Source of the DNA: Microscilla marina ATCC 23134
Lineage (GTDB): Bacteria > Bacteroidota > Bacteroidia > Cytophagales > Microscillaceae
Assembly: GCF_000169175.1 (NCBI RefSeq)
Contig: NZ_AAWS01000015.1
Span: 124,001 to 188,000 of the forward strand
Length of the DNA: 64,000 nt
Direction of reading: 5' to 3'
The notes under the pieces are model-generated. The model was not told where the DNA came from and searched no databases. It was given only the letters and a program-made list of their open reading frames with translations. Positions within the stretch are counted from its first letter, which is position 1; each line of letters opens with the position of its first letter. The position numbers were made by a program, and so were the translations under genes. Of this stretch, positions 35,753 to 45,444 are shown piece by piece.

Positions 35753-35808
35753 AATTGTAGCACAGCCTCTAGTTGGTTTTGAACAAGAGGTCATGCTACA
35801 ATTTTTTT
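35753..35808 (+). terminator. Terminator after the PRPP-synthetase-like gene
   Basis: The stem AATTGTAGCA with TGCTACAATT (35753-35762 with 35794-35803) has an inner pair of complementary segments and is followed by T. Confidence 0.8.
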
Positions 35809-35861
35809 GGCTGTTTTGAAAGTTTATTATTTATAGTATTGTCAAGAGACAGAGAGTGAAG

Positions 35862-36239
35862 TTAATAAGCGATTAGATTAAACTCAACTTTTACATCATC
35901 AGCGTACTCCTCACCGCTTTCAAGCATATCCAAATCAGTTTTTTCGTAATACCAATTAATAATGACATCTCCTTCTTTATTGAAATGATAATCTTCCAGG
36001 ATATTCATCATCTCAAGAAAACGACGGGACGAACTTGTGTTGAAGTAGCTCATGCGAAAATTCAAGGTAATTTTCTTACCGCTATCATTGGTATAATCTT
36101 TTAACCAGTCGAAAATAGGTTGAAAAAATTCTATGGTATACTCATGATAAGATTCACCTGATATTTCCAGTACTCCCGTTTCTGCATTAAAATTAACTTC
36201 GGGTATATAATGTGACCCCTCGATGTGAAAGTTTTCCAT
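35862..36239 (-). CDS. siaC: SiaC-type regulatory phosphoprotein (DUF1987)
   Basis: This 125-residue protein has the DUF1987 core: PEVNFNAETGVLEISGESYHE, then ITLNFRMSYFNTSSSRRFLE and ending YADDVKVEFNLI. The threonine in FNTSS is residue 68, the position phosphorylated in Pseudomonas SiaC (established for that protein; assumed here). In the Sia switch, SiaC is phosphorylated by SiaB and dephosphorylated by SiaA. It lies last in a three-gene minus-strand set with a 33-base gap to siaB. Confidence 0.85.
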   Translation of the reverse strand: MENFHIEGSHYIPEVNFNAETGVLEISGESYHEYTIEFFQPIFDWLKDYTNDSGKKITLNFRMSYFNTSSSRRFLEMMNILEDYHFNKEGDVIINWYYEKTDLDMLESGEEYADDVKVEFNLIAY

Positions 36240-36272
36240 ACCGCTATTAATAATTTGCTCGATCTAAGTTTA

Positions 36273-36821
36273 TTATTCTTTATCAACTTTAATTGAAAGG
36301 GAAAAAAATGAGTTTGTATCATTGACGTCTGATATGTCAAACTCTAAAGCATTTCCGGATCGACGCGCCATGTCTATCAACCCTATGTTGGCTCCGGTGC
36401 TTCCATCTGGTTTTTTGTTGCGTCGTTGCGTTTTGAAATACTCACGCAAGGCAGCCTCATCAAGAGAATTGATGTAATGACAACGCTCAAGCAAGCCTTT
36501 TTTTACGCTATTGTCTATGAGGTTGCCAGAAATAAGGTTCAGATGGCTACCGCCGTCTTGTACTATAATTACCCCTGCACCAGCTAATCTTCCTTTGATG
36601 ATAGAAAATTCTTTCTCTGCCGAATGGTGGTAAATGTTCTGAGCTAACTCTACAAAAATCGCAAAAGTTTTACGGCTTATGTTGTGAGATTCAAACTTGG
36701 TTCTAAGGTTAACACCTACATCTGCGAGTATCTCTTGCGATATAGTGCCTTTAAAAGACAGGATGATGCCTTGCTCATCCATATCCGTACAGTAATCAAA
36801 TAAATTTAATTTGTCACTCAT
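36273..36821 (-). CDS. siaB: SiaB-type protein kinase (DUF6272)
   Basis: This 182-residue protein resembles SiaB kinases. It has LSFKGTISQEILADVG near the N-terminus and an FVELAQNIYHHSAE segment like the N-box of GHKL ATPases (about residues 55-68). GVIIVQDGG and the C-terminal GANIGLIDMARRSGNALEF follow, where the Gly-rich part corresponds to the ATP-lid region. It would phosphorylate SiaC. It lies just upstream of siaC on the minus strand; siaA is 288 bases further upstream. Confidence 0.83.
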   Translation of the reverse strand: MSDKLNLFDYCTDMDEQGIILSFKGTISQEILADVGVNLRTKFESHNISRKTFAIFVELAQNIYHHSAEKEFSIIKGRLAGAGVIIVQDGGSHLNLISGNLIDNSVKKGLLERCHYINSLDEAALREYFKTQRRNKKPDGSTGANIGLIDMARRSGNALEFDISDVNDTNSFFSLSIKVDKE

Positions 36822-37109
36822 ATCAGCTTTGACTTAAAAAGTTTCGGGGTTTAACATCTAACATTAACCCGCCAAAGTTGAAAAGCTAGGGTTTAAAAAA
36901 AAGACTGACTTCAAGTTAAAAATATAATCTCAATACCCAAAAAAAAACAAAGATTCTTTGGAAATTGTGATTACACCTTAGTAAAAAAACACATTCATTT
37001 AAACTAAATGAATCAATTCTTTTTGATAAGGAATAGGTGCAATTTAAATAAATTTTACTTGCATCAGAGTTTTTTGTTAAAAAAATGAAGAATATTTTGC
37101 AATGCTCCA

Positions 37110-39299
37110 TTACAGCCTTACTCCAAGTATTGTAATGTCATCTCTTTGCGATACATTGCCTTGGTGTTCCTTCAGTTCCTGCAATAACTCTTGGCGTTGT
37201 TCAGACAAACTAAGCAGCGAGAGTTTGGTCAAAGTTTGTAAAAACTTAAGTTTTCCATACTTTTTCTTTTGCTCTCCATTTTGGTCAGTATAACCATCAG
37301 ACGTCAGGTAAAGCGTGTCTCCCGTGTTTAAATTAAGCACATGGTTAGTAAAAACACGTTTTTCTTCTCTTTGCATGCCTCCTACCGACTTACGGTCGCC
37401 TTTTACTTCTATTAGTTCCTGTGTATTGTTTATTACACAAAGCAAATTTCGCTTTGCACCAGCGTAGGTTACTTTTCGTTGTTTAGCATTTTCTGGGTCG
37501 TGTTCTATTAAACACAAACCAAGATCAATGCCATCTTCATTTTTTCCATCAGCCTGGTGCAATGATACCCGGATGCTTTCGTGTAAATGGACTAAAATAT
37601 CTGCTGGGTCATCAATTTTCTTTTGATTGACTATTTCATTGAGCGTAGCGGTACCAATGAGCGACATAAAAGCGGCGGGAACTCCATGTCCGGTACAATC
37701 GCCTACTACAATAAAAGTTTTTTGTTCTTCGGCAAAATGTCTCAGCCAGTAAAAATCACCTGAAACAATATCTTTGGGCAAATATACCAAAAAGTAATTG
37801 TTAAATGCTTGACAAAGTTTATCCGTATTGGGCAAAATAGCCCTTTGAATGGTTTTGGCGTAGCGTATACTATCGGTAATCTTGGTGTTTTTAATCTCTA
37901 TTTCTTTGTTGCGTTCTTCTAACTGTGTCGTGCGTTCGCGCACCTTGCGGGAGAGTTCTTTGTTGGCTTTGTCTTTGATCAACTGGTTCTCTTTGAGTAT
38001 TTCCTGGTTTTCACGCAGTTGTCTGATAATACGTTCATTGGCGAATTCTTTATCGCGCTTAAGCGTATTGATACGGTCGGCAAGCCCCAGCGAAAACAAG
38101 ATGGCTTCCAGGGCTGAGCCAATCTGTAAGGCTACGTGTCCGTTCCAGAACTGATCGGTCCAGAAGAAATAAATGGCAATACCAAAACTAATAAACAAGT
38201 TGAGGTTGGCAGTGAGGTAATAGCGTGCCGGACGAAAACCAATGCGGATACAGTGAAATGCTACTCCAGTATTGATGGTGATGATAATAGCTACCAGTCC
38301 GTAAAAAATGGTGTAATATTGACGTATATACTTACCCTGTTTGGTGGCAGTAAATACTATGATTGTCAGCATCAACAGCCACATAAAGCCAATCAATATC
38401 TTGAGTAGGCGGTCAGAATAAGGGCTATTAATACGAGTGTTTAGGTAGCTGCGGGTAAATGAGGTATTGAATATGAGCACCAAAGGCAAAATAAAATAAG
38501 TGAGGTGGGTATCTAGCCAGGGGTATTCACGCCAGAGTAGTTCCATACCGTCTCCATCGTCTATCATGAAGATCACCCCCAGAAAAAACAAGTACAGTAC
38601 ATAATAAAGGTAGCTGCGGTCTCTTACTGAAATAAAAATAAAGAGATTGTACAAGACCATGGTTAGAATAAAGCCCAGGTGTAAGCCTTGAGTATACTTC
38701 TCCAGGCGTTTCTTTTCTAAAATATGTGTACGCGAATAAAGCACTGGACTGATGCGGTTGGCAAAGTGAGGGGCACCCGCCAATCGGATAAAAAAAGTTT
38801 GTTTTGAATTGTTAATGATAGGTACAGTTACAAAAGGTCGCTCACGATCGAGACTTTGGTCTACATCGCGCATACTCATGGGCAGGCTTGCTCCCGACTT
38901 TTTTACATTAGATGCCGGGTAGTCCTTATATTTGGGGTTGGCATAATACAAATTAACTTTATCCCAGGGCTCAAAGCTCATCACCCAGTCTTTTTCGTGT
39001 TCTAAGTTGGCACTGCTCGAAAACCTCACCCAATATACCTGAACTTTTTGGCTAATGGCAGAGGCTGATTTAAACAATGGCTGAAACTCAGGGGATGATA
39101 CTTGTGCAATGGTAAGTTTACCACCAGGGTCTGGCAGTACCTGAATAGAGTCTTGCCCCAGGTGATATTCATCTACCATGTCAATCAATGACACATGTTG
39201 GCTGTTTTGTGCCCACAAAGGAGCGCCAAAAAACAGCAAAATAATGAGTGATAAATGAGGGATGCCCTGTTTAAATGTATTGATATTGTTTAGCTTCAC
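37110..39299 (-). CDS. siaA: 7TMR-DISM receptor with SpoIIE/PP2C phosphatase domain (SiaA-like)
   Basis: This 729-residue protein starts with GTG at 39299, because an in-frame stop lies just upstream and the signal peptide (ending PLWAQ) needs this start. A periplasmic 7TMR-DISMED2 domain covers residues 35-190. Seven membrane helices follow between about 203 and 408, and then a coiled coil (410-475). The SpoIIE/PP2C phosphatase covers 485-729, with metal-binding Asp residues in DIVSGDFYWL, VGDCTGHGVPAAF, LTSDGYTDQNG and QRDDITIL. It probably senses a periplasmic ligand and dephosphorylates SiaC. Confidence 0.9.
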   Translation of the reverse strand: MKLNNINTFKQGIPHLSLIILLFFGAPLWAQNSQHVSLIDMVDEYHLGQDSIQVLPDPGGKLTIAQVSSPEFQPLFKSASAISQKVQVYWVRFSSSANLEHEKDWVMSFEPWDKVNLYYANPKYKDYPASNVKKSGASLPMSMRDVDQSLDRERPFVTVPIINNSKQTFFIRLAGAPHFANRISPVLYSRTHILEKKRLEKYTQGLHLGFILTMVLYNLFIFISVRDRSYLYYVLYLFFLGVIFMIDDGDGMELLWREYPWLDTHLTYFILPLVLIFNTSFTRSYLNTRINSPYSDRLLKILIGFMWLLMLTIIVFTATKQGKYIRQYYTIFYGLVAIIITINTGVAFHCIRIGFRPARYYLTANLNLFISFGIAIYFFWTDQFWNGHVALQIGSALEAILFSLGLADRINTLKRDKEFANERIIRQLRENQEILKENQLIKDKANKELSRKVRERTTQLEERNKEIEIKNTKITDSIRYAKTIQRAILPNTDKLCQAFNNYFLVYLPKDIVSGDFYWLRHFAEEQKTFIVVGDCTGHGVPAAFMSLIGTATLNEIVNQKKIDDPADILVHLHESIRVSLHQADGKNEDGIDLGLCLIEHDPENAKQRKVTYAGAKRNLLCVINNTQELIEVKGDRKSVGGMQREEKRVFTNHVLNLNTGDTLYLTSDGYTDQNGEQKKKYGKLKFLQTLTKLSLLSLSEQRQELLQELKEHQGNVSQRDDITILGVRL

Positions 39300-39772
39300 G
39301 AAAAATGAGCTTATCTAAAAGCCATTGGTTGTTTAAATGTATAATAATTATTTGAGTTCTCAAAAGAACCAGTACTCTGCCTGCATTTCTGGGGGAGAGA
39401 TAAAGCTTTCTTTTAAACGACAGGTATTTACTTGAATGCACAATTTTTATACCCTGTTTATAAAGTGGAGGCTTGTCGCACCGATGTGCATCGGTATCTA
39501 AAGACTTGCACCTGTAGTTGCTGCCAACTCATCGATGACGGCTAAAAATCACGCTTGTGGTAAAACGGTTGTAATATGTGTCAAAGGGGGAATTTTTTTT
39601 GTGATTTTGGGGCGTGCAATACAAACAAAGGCGCTTTTGAGAGGAACAAAAGGGGGGGAATACGTATAAATAGTAGGAAAGAGGTATAAATATTGCCTTT
39701 TCAGTATAAAATGCTCTATCCAATGAGAACTGGATAGTATGATAAAATAAGTGAGATTAAACTAGACCCATT
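39300..39772. other. Non-coding stretch with repeat family A
   Basis: These 473 bases between divergent genes hold no ORF of note. They contain repeat family A copy 1 (39479-39515) and A/T-rich sequence. No promoter with both elements was found for either flanking gene. Confidence 0.5.
39479..39515 (+). repeat. Dispersed repeat family A, copy 1
   Basis: The core ACCGATGTGCATCGGT is a 7-bp inverted repeat around TG, followed by ATCTAAAGACTTG. It is similar to the complement of 50336-50368 and to 56664-56696. Confidence 0.75.
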
Positions 39773-40066
39773 ATGAATGAAGATACCCAATATCGTCTGC
39801 TATTCGACGATCCAGTCAGGCTATTCGAATCTACCAAATACAAAAAAGTACTTAAAAGCACCGTAAAAAAGTTTGCTGCCCAAAAGCTGCAAGATGAGGC
39901 GTTGAGCCAGGAGTTGTTGCAAAAGTGCCAACAATCTTTGTATACAGAGGTACTTCCGCAAATTCAACAAGATTTTAAGCCCGACTACAATTTATTGTTG
40001 CCGTTTTTTCAGCGCATCATATATGCCCAATGTGTCTATTTGGTAGAACGGCTTACCCCACATTGA
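39773..40066 (+). CDS. Small helical hypothetical protein
   Basis: This 97-residue protein begins MNEDTQYRLLFDDPVRLFES. It is almost wholly alpha-helical by composition (KVLKSTVKKFAAQKLQDEAL; LLQKCQQSLYTEVLPQIQQD) and ends LVERLTPH. There is no signal peptide or known motif. It ends 59 bases from the convergent end of the AAA+ ATPase gene. A small partner of that island is possible, but nothing in the sequence proves it. Confidence 0.55.
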   Translation: MNEDTQYRLLFDDPVRLFESTKYKKVLKSTVKKFAAQKLQDEALSQELLQKCQQSLYTEVLPQIQQDFKPDYNLLLPFFQRIIYAQCVYLVERLTPH

Positions 40067-40125
40067 GTTTTTGCTTCACCAAAGCTACAAGAGGTGAGTG
40101 GCCTAGGCACCAACAAATAGTCTTG

Positions 40126-42411
40126 CTACATGCCCGCAAACGAATCGCGGTAAAGCGTATCCTTTTTTATTTTCTTTCGAAGTTTCTCTAGGTTATCACT
40201 AATGTGAGGAGTAAACTCTATGTAATTTGAACCATTCTTTTCGGCATCATTGGCAGCCAACTGTAAAGTGACCATAATTTCGTTTTCAGTGAGGGCATAA
40301 AACTTCCCCAGATTTTTTGGGGTTTCCTGCCTGGTATAGCTAAAGCCTTCGGGCAAAAAACGTAACCAATGGTTGGTGGCCAGTTCGGGGTTAAGGATTG
40401 CCCGGTTGCCATCAATCGTGTATTCTGAGGGGGGTGGAGGAGGAGCGTATTCCGACGAACTTGGGCCAGCGCCATTGTTGGTAGAGGTAGGAGGCACTAG
40501 GTTTTGTTCTTTGGTTGGGGGAGGTGTAGGCGTTATTTTTTGTGGCGTCGGAGGAGCTTTTGGAGCCTCTTCCGGCGCTTTTTCTGTTTTTTTGTCTACA
40601 GGTTTCTCCTTGGTTTTTTTAGAAGCAGGTGAGGAAGCAGGTTTTGACCCAGTGTTGCCCATAAACGCATTCATTTTTTGAGCAAAAGCCTGCCAGTCTA
40701 TTTGATTGGCTTCACAGTGTTTTTTCAATGCCGACCTGATGGGCTCAAATCCCAGCGTACTTTTTTGGCTTCCTTCTACTGTAGGCAAAATACTTTTCAT
40801 GAGCGTTACCACCTCGTTTTGACTCAGGTTGATACATTTGCTCAAGTATTCGGGCAAACGACTGGGCATAAAAGAGATTTTTTCGGGCAAAGCATCTGCC
40901 CAGTACTTGTATTGAGTATATTCTTTGGGCTCAAGCTGTAGCAAGGTCAAAATATTGCGTGGCGGAGTATAAGTGATATTTTTCTTGGCATACTCCGACT
41001 TGATGTAAGGCTCCAGGTGACGGTTAAACTCTAATACAGTGCTGTTGTCGCTTGCTGCGTGCAAACAAGCTTGCTTCAGAATGTTTTGGATGTGCCCCCC
41101 GGTCATGGCAAATTGGTGCGCCAGAATAGCGGGCATGTTAGGCGATACATAAGCATAAGGCTTGGGCAATATGTTTTTCCAGAGGTGCTTGCGTTGCTCT
41201 TCGTTGGGCAATGGAATGTGCAAGTAGGTTTGAATACGGCGCCCAAAGGCTTCGTCCATGTTGCGCTCATAGTTGGTGGCAAGAATAAGCAATCCTGGAA
41301 ACTTTTCGAGGCGTTGGAGCAAAAACGATACATCCATATTGGCGTAGCGGTCTTTACTGTCTTTTACATTTGAGCGTTTACCCATCACAGCGTCCGCCTC
41401 ATCGATAAACAAAATACACATTTGCCCCTCCAGCCATTGAATGGCACGCTCTAGCTCGGCAAACACCTTCTCCATATTTTGCGAGGTTTCGCCTATATAC
41501 TTAGAAATCACCTGCGACACTTCCAATTGATAAGTTTTGATGCCCAGGCTATTGCCCAATGCCGAGGCAGTCAGGGTTTTACCCGTTCCCGGAGGTCCAT
41601 AGAGCAGCATAATAAAACCTTCACGAAATTTATTACGAATGCCTTCGCGCTGAAAAAACTCCTGCCCATGTTTGATAAAATGAATGGCGGGTTGTAGTTG
41701 CGAGTGTACTTTGTCGGGCAATACAAGGTCGTCTATAGTCAAGCCTGAGTCTAACAGGCGAATGGGTAAGTTGAGGTCGTCTTCGGGCTGGGGCACCGGA
41801 CCACCCAAGAAGTAGCGCAAATAAGAAGGATTCAAAAAAACCTGGTGGTTGATCCAGTCCTGTACTACCCGGTCGCCCCGGGTTGAAGCTGCTCCCAACG
41901 GGTGCATTTCTACGATGCCCTCTAAAAATAAGGCGTGGCGGGTATGAAAACGCAACAATGCTTCTTGCTGGGCTATTTTGTTGCTGCCACACAACAAAAA
42001 CAACAAGGTTTTGAGGGTAGGAATAAAGGTTTGGGTTTCGGCGTGGAGGTGCCCGCCTATCATACGCAAACACCAGTGTTGACTGTCTTCCAGGTTGCTT
42101 TTATTTAAACTGCATAGTTCGGCCAGTGGAAAAAGCGCATCATCGTCCATAGAGCGAGCCAAACCCAAAATTAATAACAAGCGCCCTTCCAACGATAGTT
42201 GGAGGCGTTGTGCCAGTTTTACATAATGGCTGCCATCGTCCGGGAGTTCTTTGCTATAAGGTAAGGTAAGCCCTTCTAGTGTAGTAGGGTCTTGCGGGGA
42301 ACTTACCCGGTGAAGCACCAAGGCTTTGAGCCAATTAAGCTCTGCTTGTAGTATATGGGTATTGTTTTGAGTGGTCGCTTTCACAGTATTATTGTCAGGA
42401 GTAGTATTCAT
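40126..42411 (-). CDS. AAA+ ATPase of the contractile-injection-system type with fused C-terminal domain
   Basis: This 761-residue protein has an N-terminal helical region (1-230) like that of eCIS-associated AAA+ ATPases (Afp15/PVC15 group). An AAA+ core follows with Walker A GPPGTGKT (272-279), Walker B ILFIDEAD (333-340), sensor-1 Asn in ILATN (about 380) and Arg finger FGRRIQ (391-392). After a helical lid, a Pro/Lys-rich linker (about 605-680) leads to a C-terminal domain of about 85 residues (YTRQETPKNLGKFYALTENE) of unknown fold. In eCIS loci this ATPase is linked to particle assembly or effector loading. No sheath, tube or baseplate genes are in the window. Confidence 0.88.
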   Translation of the reverse strand: MNTTPDNNTVKATTQNNTHILQAELNWLKALVLHRVSSPQDPTTLEGLTLPYSKELPDDGSHYVKLAQRLQLSLEGRLLLILGLARSMDDDALFPLAELCSLNKSNLEDSQHWCLRMIGGHLHAETQTFIPTLKTLLFLLCGSNKIAQQEALLRFHTRHALFLEGIVEMHPLGAASTRGDRVVQDWINHQVFLNPSYLRYFLGGPVPQPEDDLNLPIRLLDSGLTIDDLVLPDKVHSQLQPAIHFIKHGQEFFQREGIRNKFREGFIMLLYGPPGTGKTLTASALGNSLGIKTYQLEVSQVISKYIGETSQNMEKVFAELERAIQWLEGQMCILFIDEADAVMGKRSNVKDSKDRYANMDVSFLLQRLEKFPGLLILATNYERNMDEAFGRRIQTYLHIPLPNEEQRKHLWKNILPKPYAYVSPNMPAILAHQFAMTGGHIQNILKQACLHAASDNSTVLEFNRHLEPYIKSEYAKKNITYTPPRNILTLLQLEPKEYTQYKYWADALPEKISFMPSRLPEYLSKCINLSQNEVVTLMKSILPTVEGSQKSTLGFEPIRSALKKHCEANQIDWQAFAQKMNAFMGNTGSKPASSPASKKTKEKPVDKKTEKAPEEAPKAPPTPQKITPTPPPTKEQNLVPPTSTNNGAGPSSSEYAPPPPPSEYTIDGNRAILNPELATNHWLRFLPEGFSYTRQETPKNLGKFYALTENEIMVTLQLAANDAEKNGSNYIEFTPHISDNLEKLRKKIKKDTLYRDSFAGM

Positions 42412-42553
42412 GCGCTCTAGTCTGATTACGGCTGCAATTTAGCTAAAATTGTGCTGGAAAAACAGGGCAAGTAAGGTAGAACCTATTTTTGAAGCAAGGG
42501 CTACCGCCATCATTTACTTTTACTGGCTTAATTTTTTTAAACTTCCCCTGTTT

Positions 42554-42618
42554 CAAATGCAATTTACCAACTTGCTGCTATTGTAAGGTGAAAGTCTGGA
42601 GGCTTTGACCAGCGTGGG
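42554..42618 (+). repeat. Dispersed repeat family D, copy 1
   Basis: This block reads AACTTGCTGCTATTG...AAAGTCTGGAGGCTTTGACC. It recurs at 48312-48361 and, more divergently, at 48433-48496, all in the same orientation. It is in the 296-base gap before the 903-residue protein gene, which otherwise holds nothing clear. Confidence 0.8.
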
Positions 42619-42707
42619 TAACTATTGATCTAATTAAAATGACAAGGTATTAATAAAAGTTAAGTGAATTTTTGTATTTTTAAAAGTACCACCTAAACTA
42701 AGATGTT

Positions 42708-45419
42708 ATGTCAAAAACTTCCGAAAAAACTAGCCACTCAACCTCACCTCAAAAAACTACCACAACCAATACATTGGCAAGTACCCCTGGAGCAAAACTC
42801 TCTTCTCCCAATGTATCGAGTGCTGATAGAATAATACAAAATTATAACCAAGGCATTGCCAAGCAATCAGGTTTTGCTGCCCCAAATTTGCCCGAAGCGC
42901 ATTATATTTTGCAAAAATATAACGAAGGCAGAAGCCAACAAATGTTAAAAGCGCCTGGTGCAGTACAAAAATACGGAGGGGTTTTTAGGTGGAACTCACA
43001 GGAAGCTACCCAATATAATGATTATGAAATTTATATTTATAAGGGACAGAAAGAAGAGGGAACATTGTATAGGGTGTTTTTAAGGCATAAACAAGCTGGT
43101 AATATCAGTATTTCGTTCAAAGAATTTTTGAGCATGAATACCCATATAAAAAACATTAACAATATAGATGAAGGAGCGAAAATACACTTTCCTAAGGGTA
43201 CCAAGCTTATTTCTCCTAAACAGGTGTTTCAAAGCAAAGCTTTTAAGAAACTATTCCAAGCCCCAGCTTTTAAGCAAGCCTATGTTCAATATCTTGCTGA
43301 TGTAAAGCGTGACATACAATTAAGTACAATATACGTGACCAATGGGCTTGGAAAAAATCAAAAAGCCGAAGTAGACGGGTTAGGGTTGAACGAAGAAGAG
43401 AAAATATGGTTTAGTGAGGGGAGTGACAAAGCGGTTTCTATTACCCATTTGCGTTATATATTGATTCCAGATGATACAAGAGAGGGGATAGCGAGAAAGG
43501 TAGGATTGCCTTCAGGATTGTTAGACCTAAGCAATAAATGGAAGACAAGTGGTGAGCATGGGGGAAAGAATGTGTTATCGGCTCACCCTGGCGACAGTGT
43601 AAAAGTGCCTTTAAGCACGGCAAAGTTAGAGCACTTTGACTTTGCTAAATGGCGCCAACCTAACAAACATGGAGGTGCATTATTGTCGGATATGCAATTA
43701 GCCCCTGACTATATCCACTACTTTGCGGGCAAAGACAAGCAACGCCACGCTGTAAAAATGCCTGTAGTATGGATACATGGGTATAGTTTAAAGGGTAACG
43801 ACTGGACCAATAAGGCCCACGAGTTTATTTATAAGAACTACGATGCACTCAAGAGCACAGCCAAGGGTAATACCCTAGAAATAGGCATAGGTAACAATAG
43901 CACCAAGGCAATTAGTGTATATAAATACCAACACCAAAAACCCAGTGCCAATACTGCCATTACCGCTCATTTTGACTCGTTGGAGAATTATGCAAAACAT
44001 AAAAAGGAAATACAAGATTATAAAAATGTACTTTCTGACCAAGCACGTGTGCAACAGCAAAAAACAAATGCTAAAAACCTTGGCAATGTCGAAGCAGCTA
44101 ATATAGGGACATTTTTAGGGGGACTAGGAGCTCTTTTGGAGGGTGAATTGCCTTATGATGGAAGTAAAACTAAATTATTTGTGGGAGTATACGCACCTGT
44201 TACTGCTGGAATCTTTTTAGGAATGGATTTGAAAATTGAAGCGCAACGTAGCGGGCCCAAGCCTAAACCTGGAAAACCTGCTAAATCAGGGTCAAACATA
44301 AAGCTTACAAGCAAACTTGGGGTTACAATAAAAGGAAACTTTGCTGAGATAGCAGAAGTAGGGCTTACCTTGGGCGGGTATGTAGAAGCTCAAGGAGTGA
44401 CAGGTAATGATGTGATGACATATTATCAATTAGCAGTTTATAAACGCCTACGAAAAATGGCTAGCAAGTATATGGTTAGTGATTCTTTGTGGGTGAAAAT
44501 ACTTAATGCGAGCCTAGCAATTACTCCTGCTTGGCCTGTTGTAGCTCTTCAAAAGTTACTTGATGATTATGAACTTAATCCGATAGACGCTTTAGGAGTT
44601 GCAATGCATGGAGGAATTAACTTTGCTTGGGGCAACAATGCCAATGATTTTAAAGGTGCTGAAAGTTGGGCAAATAAAGTGGCAACCTCTATCAAAGCTA
44701 ATACTGACTTGGCTAGAAAACAAGAGCCCTATGCTGAAAGTGGCATGTTTGTAAAAGTATTTTTTGGGGTGGATGCTAAAGATGCTAAAACAAAAGTGGG
44801 CATGGAACTAGAGGTAATGCATGGATCACGACTTGATAAAGCTAGTATTGAAAAAGATGAGAAAAAGGGAGATAAAAACACTAAACAGGATTATTCACGC
44901 ATAGGTCAATCGGTAACTACTCTGGCTTATAAAGTACCTATTAGTATTCATGCAGTTTCTTTTGAAATAGGGGTAAAGTGTTTATTTGAAGGTAGTAAAG
45001 CTAGAGATGCAGACATTACAATAGTTTTTGGGCTTGATGTTTTTAAAATTGATAAATTATCTGGGCTAATACCTGGGGTGATAACAAGTATAATTGCTAA
45101 TGTAAGTAATGTGTTAAAGAATAATAATAAAACTCCGCTTAATTGGTCTCAAGAACAACTCAAACTAGCAATGCAAACTTCATTGGCTGACCCAGTTTTA
45201 CGCGAAAAAATGAAGAATCCAGTTACAAGTAAAGGGTTAGGGGCGAGCCATACTTACCAGTTGGCTATAAAGCTGACTCCTATTAAGTGGGGGAAACAAG
45301 TAAGAGCTGTTGAGATTATGTTATATGATGCTATCAAGATAACTGCTGATGTAGGGGTAGTCAAGGGTGAATATGAAAGTGCTAACCCATTGATAAAAAA
45401 GATTAAAACAAATTGGTAA
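42708..45419 (+). CDS. Large protein of unknown function with LysM-like segments
   Basis: This 903-residue protein has no signal peptide and begins with a Thr/Ser-rich stretch. Near residues 38-78 a motif occurs twice (SADRIIQNYNQGIAKQ and EAHYILQKYNEGRSQQ). Two LysM-like blocks follow: one around residues 121-170 and one around 248-300 (LIPDDTREGIARKVGLPSGL ... AHPGDSVKVPLS). The C-terminal half is rich in alternating beta strands (KLGVTIKGNFAEIAEVGLTL; GMFVKVFFGVDA; AVSFEIGVKCLFEG), suggesting a large beta-structured or pore-like domain. It is divergent from the AAA+ ATPase. A cargo of a contractile injection system is one inference; no family was recognised. Confidence 0.6.
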   Translation: MSKTSEKTSHSTSPQKTTTTNTLASTPGAKLSSPNVSSADRIIQNYNQGIAKQSGFAAPNLPEAHYILQKYNEGRSQQMLKAPGAVQKYGGVFRWNSQEATQYNDYEIYIYKGQKEEGTLYRVFLRHKQAGNISISFKEFLSMNTHIKNINNIDEGAKIHFPKGTKLISPKQVFQSKAFKKLFQAPAFKQAYVQYLADVKRDIQLSTIYVTNGLGKNQKAEVDGLGLNEEEKIWFSEGSDKAVSITHLRYILIPDDTREGIARKVGLPSGLLDLSNKWKTSGEHGGKNVLSAHPGDSVKVPLSTAKLEHFDFAKWRQPNKHGGALLSDMQLAPDYIHYFAGKDKQRHAVKMPVVWIHGYSLKGNDWTNKAHEFIYKNYDALKSTAKGNTLEIGIGNNSTKAISVYKYQHQKPSANTAITAHFDSLENYAKHKKEIQDYKNVLSDQARVQQQKTNAKNLGNVEAANIGTFLGGLGALLEGELPYDGSKTKLFVGVYAPVTAGIFLGMDLKIEAQRSGPKPKPGKPAKSGSNIKLTSKLGVTIKGNFAEIAEVGLTLGGYVEAQGVTGNDVMTYYQLAVYKRLRKMASKYMVSDSLWVKILNASLAITPAWPVVALQKLLDDYELNPIDALGVAMHGGINFAWGNNANDFKGAESWANKVATSIKANTDLARKQEPYAESGMFVKVFFGVDAKDAKTKVGMELEVMHGSRLDKASIEKDEKKGDKNTKQDYSRIGQSVTTLAYKVPISIHAVSFEIGVKCLFEGSKARDADITIVFGLDVFKIDKLSGLIPGVITSIIANVSNVLKNNNKTPLNWSQEQLKLAMQTSLADPVLREKMKNPVTSKGLGASHTYQLAIKLTPIKWGKQVRAVEIMLYDAIKITADVGVVKGEYESANPLIKKIKTNW

Positions 45420-45444
45420 TTCTTTGTTAAATAAACTAGAGTAT

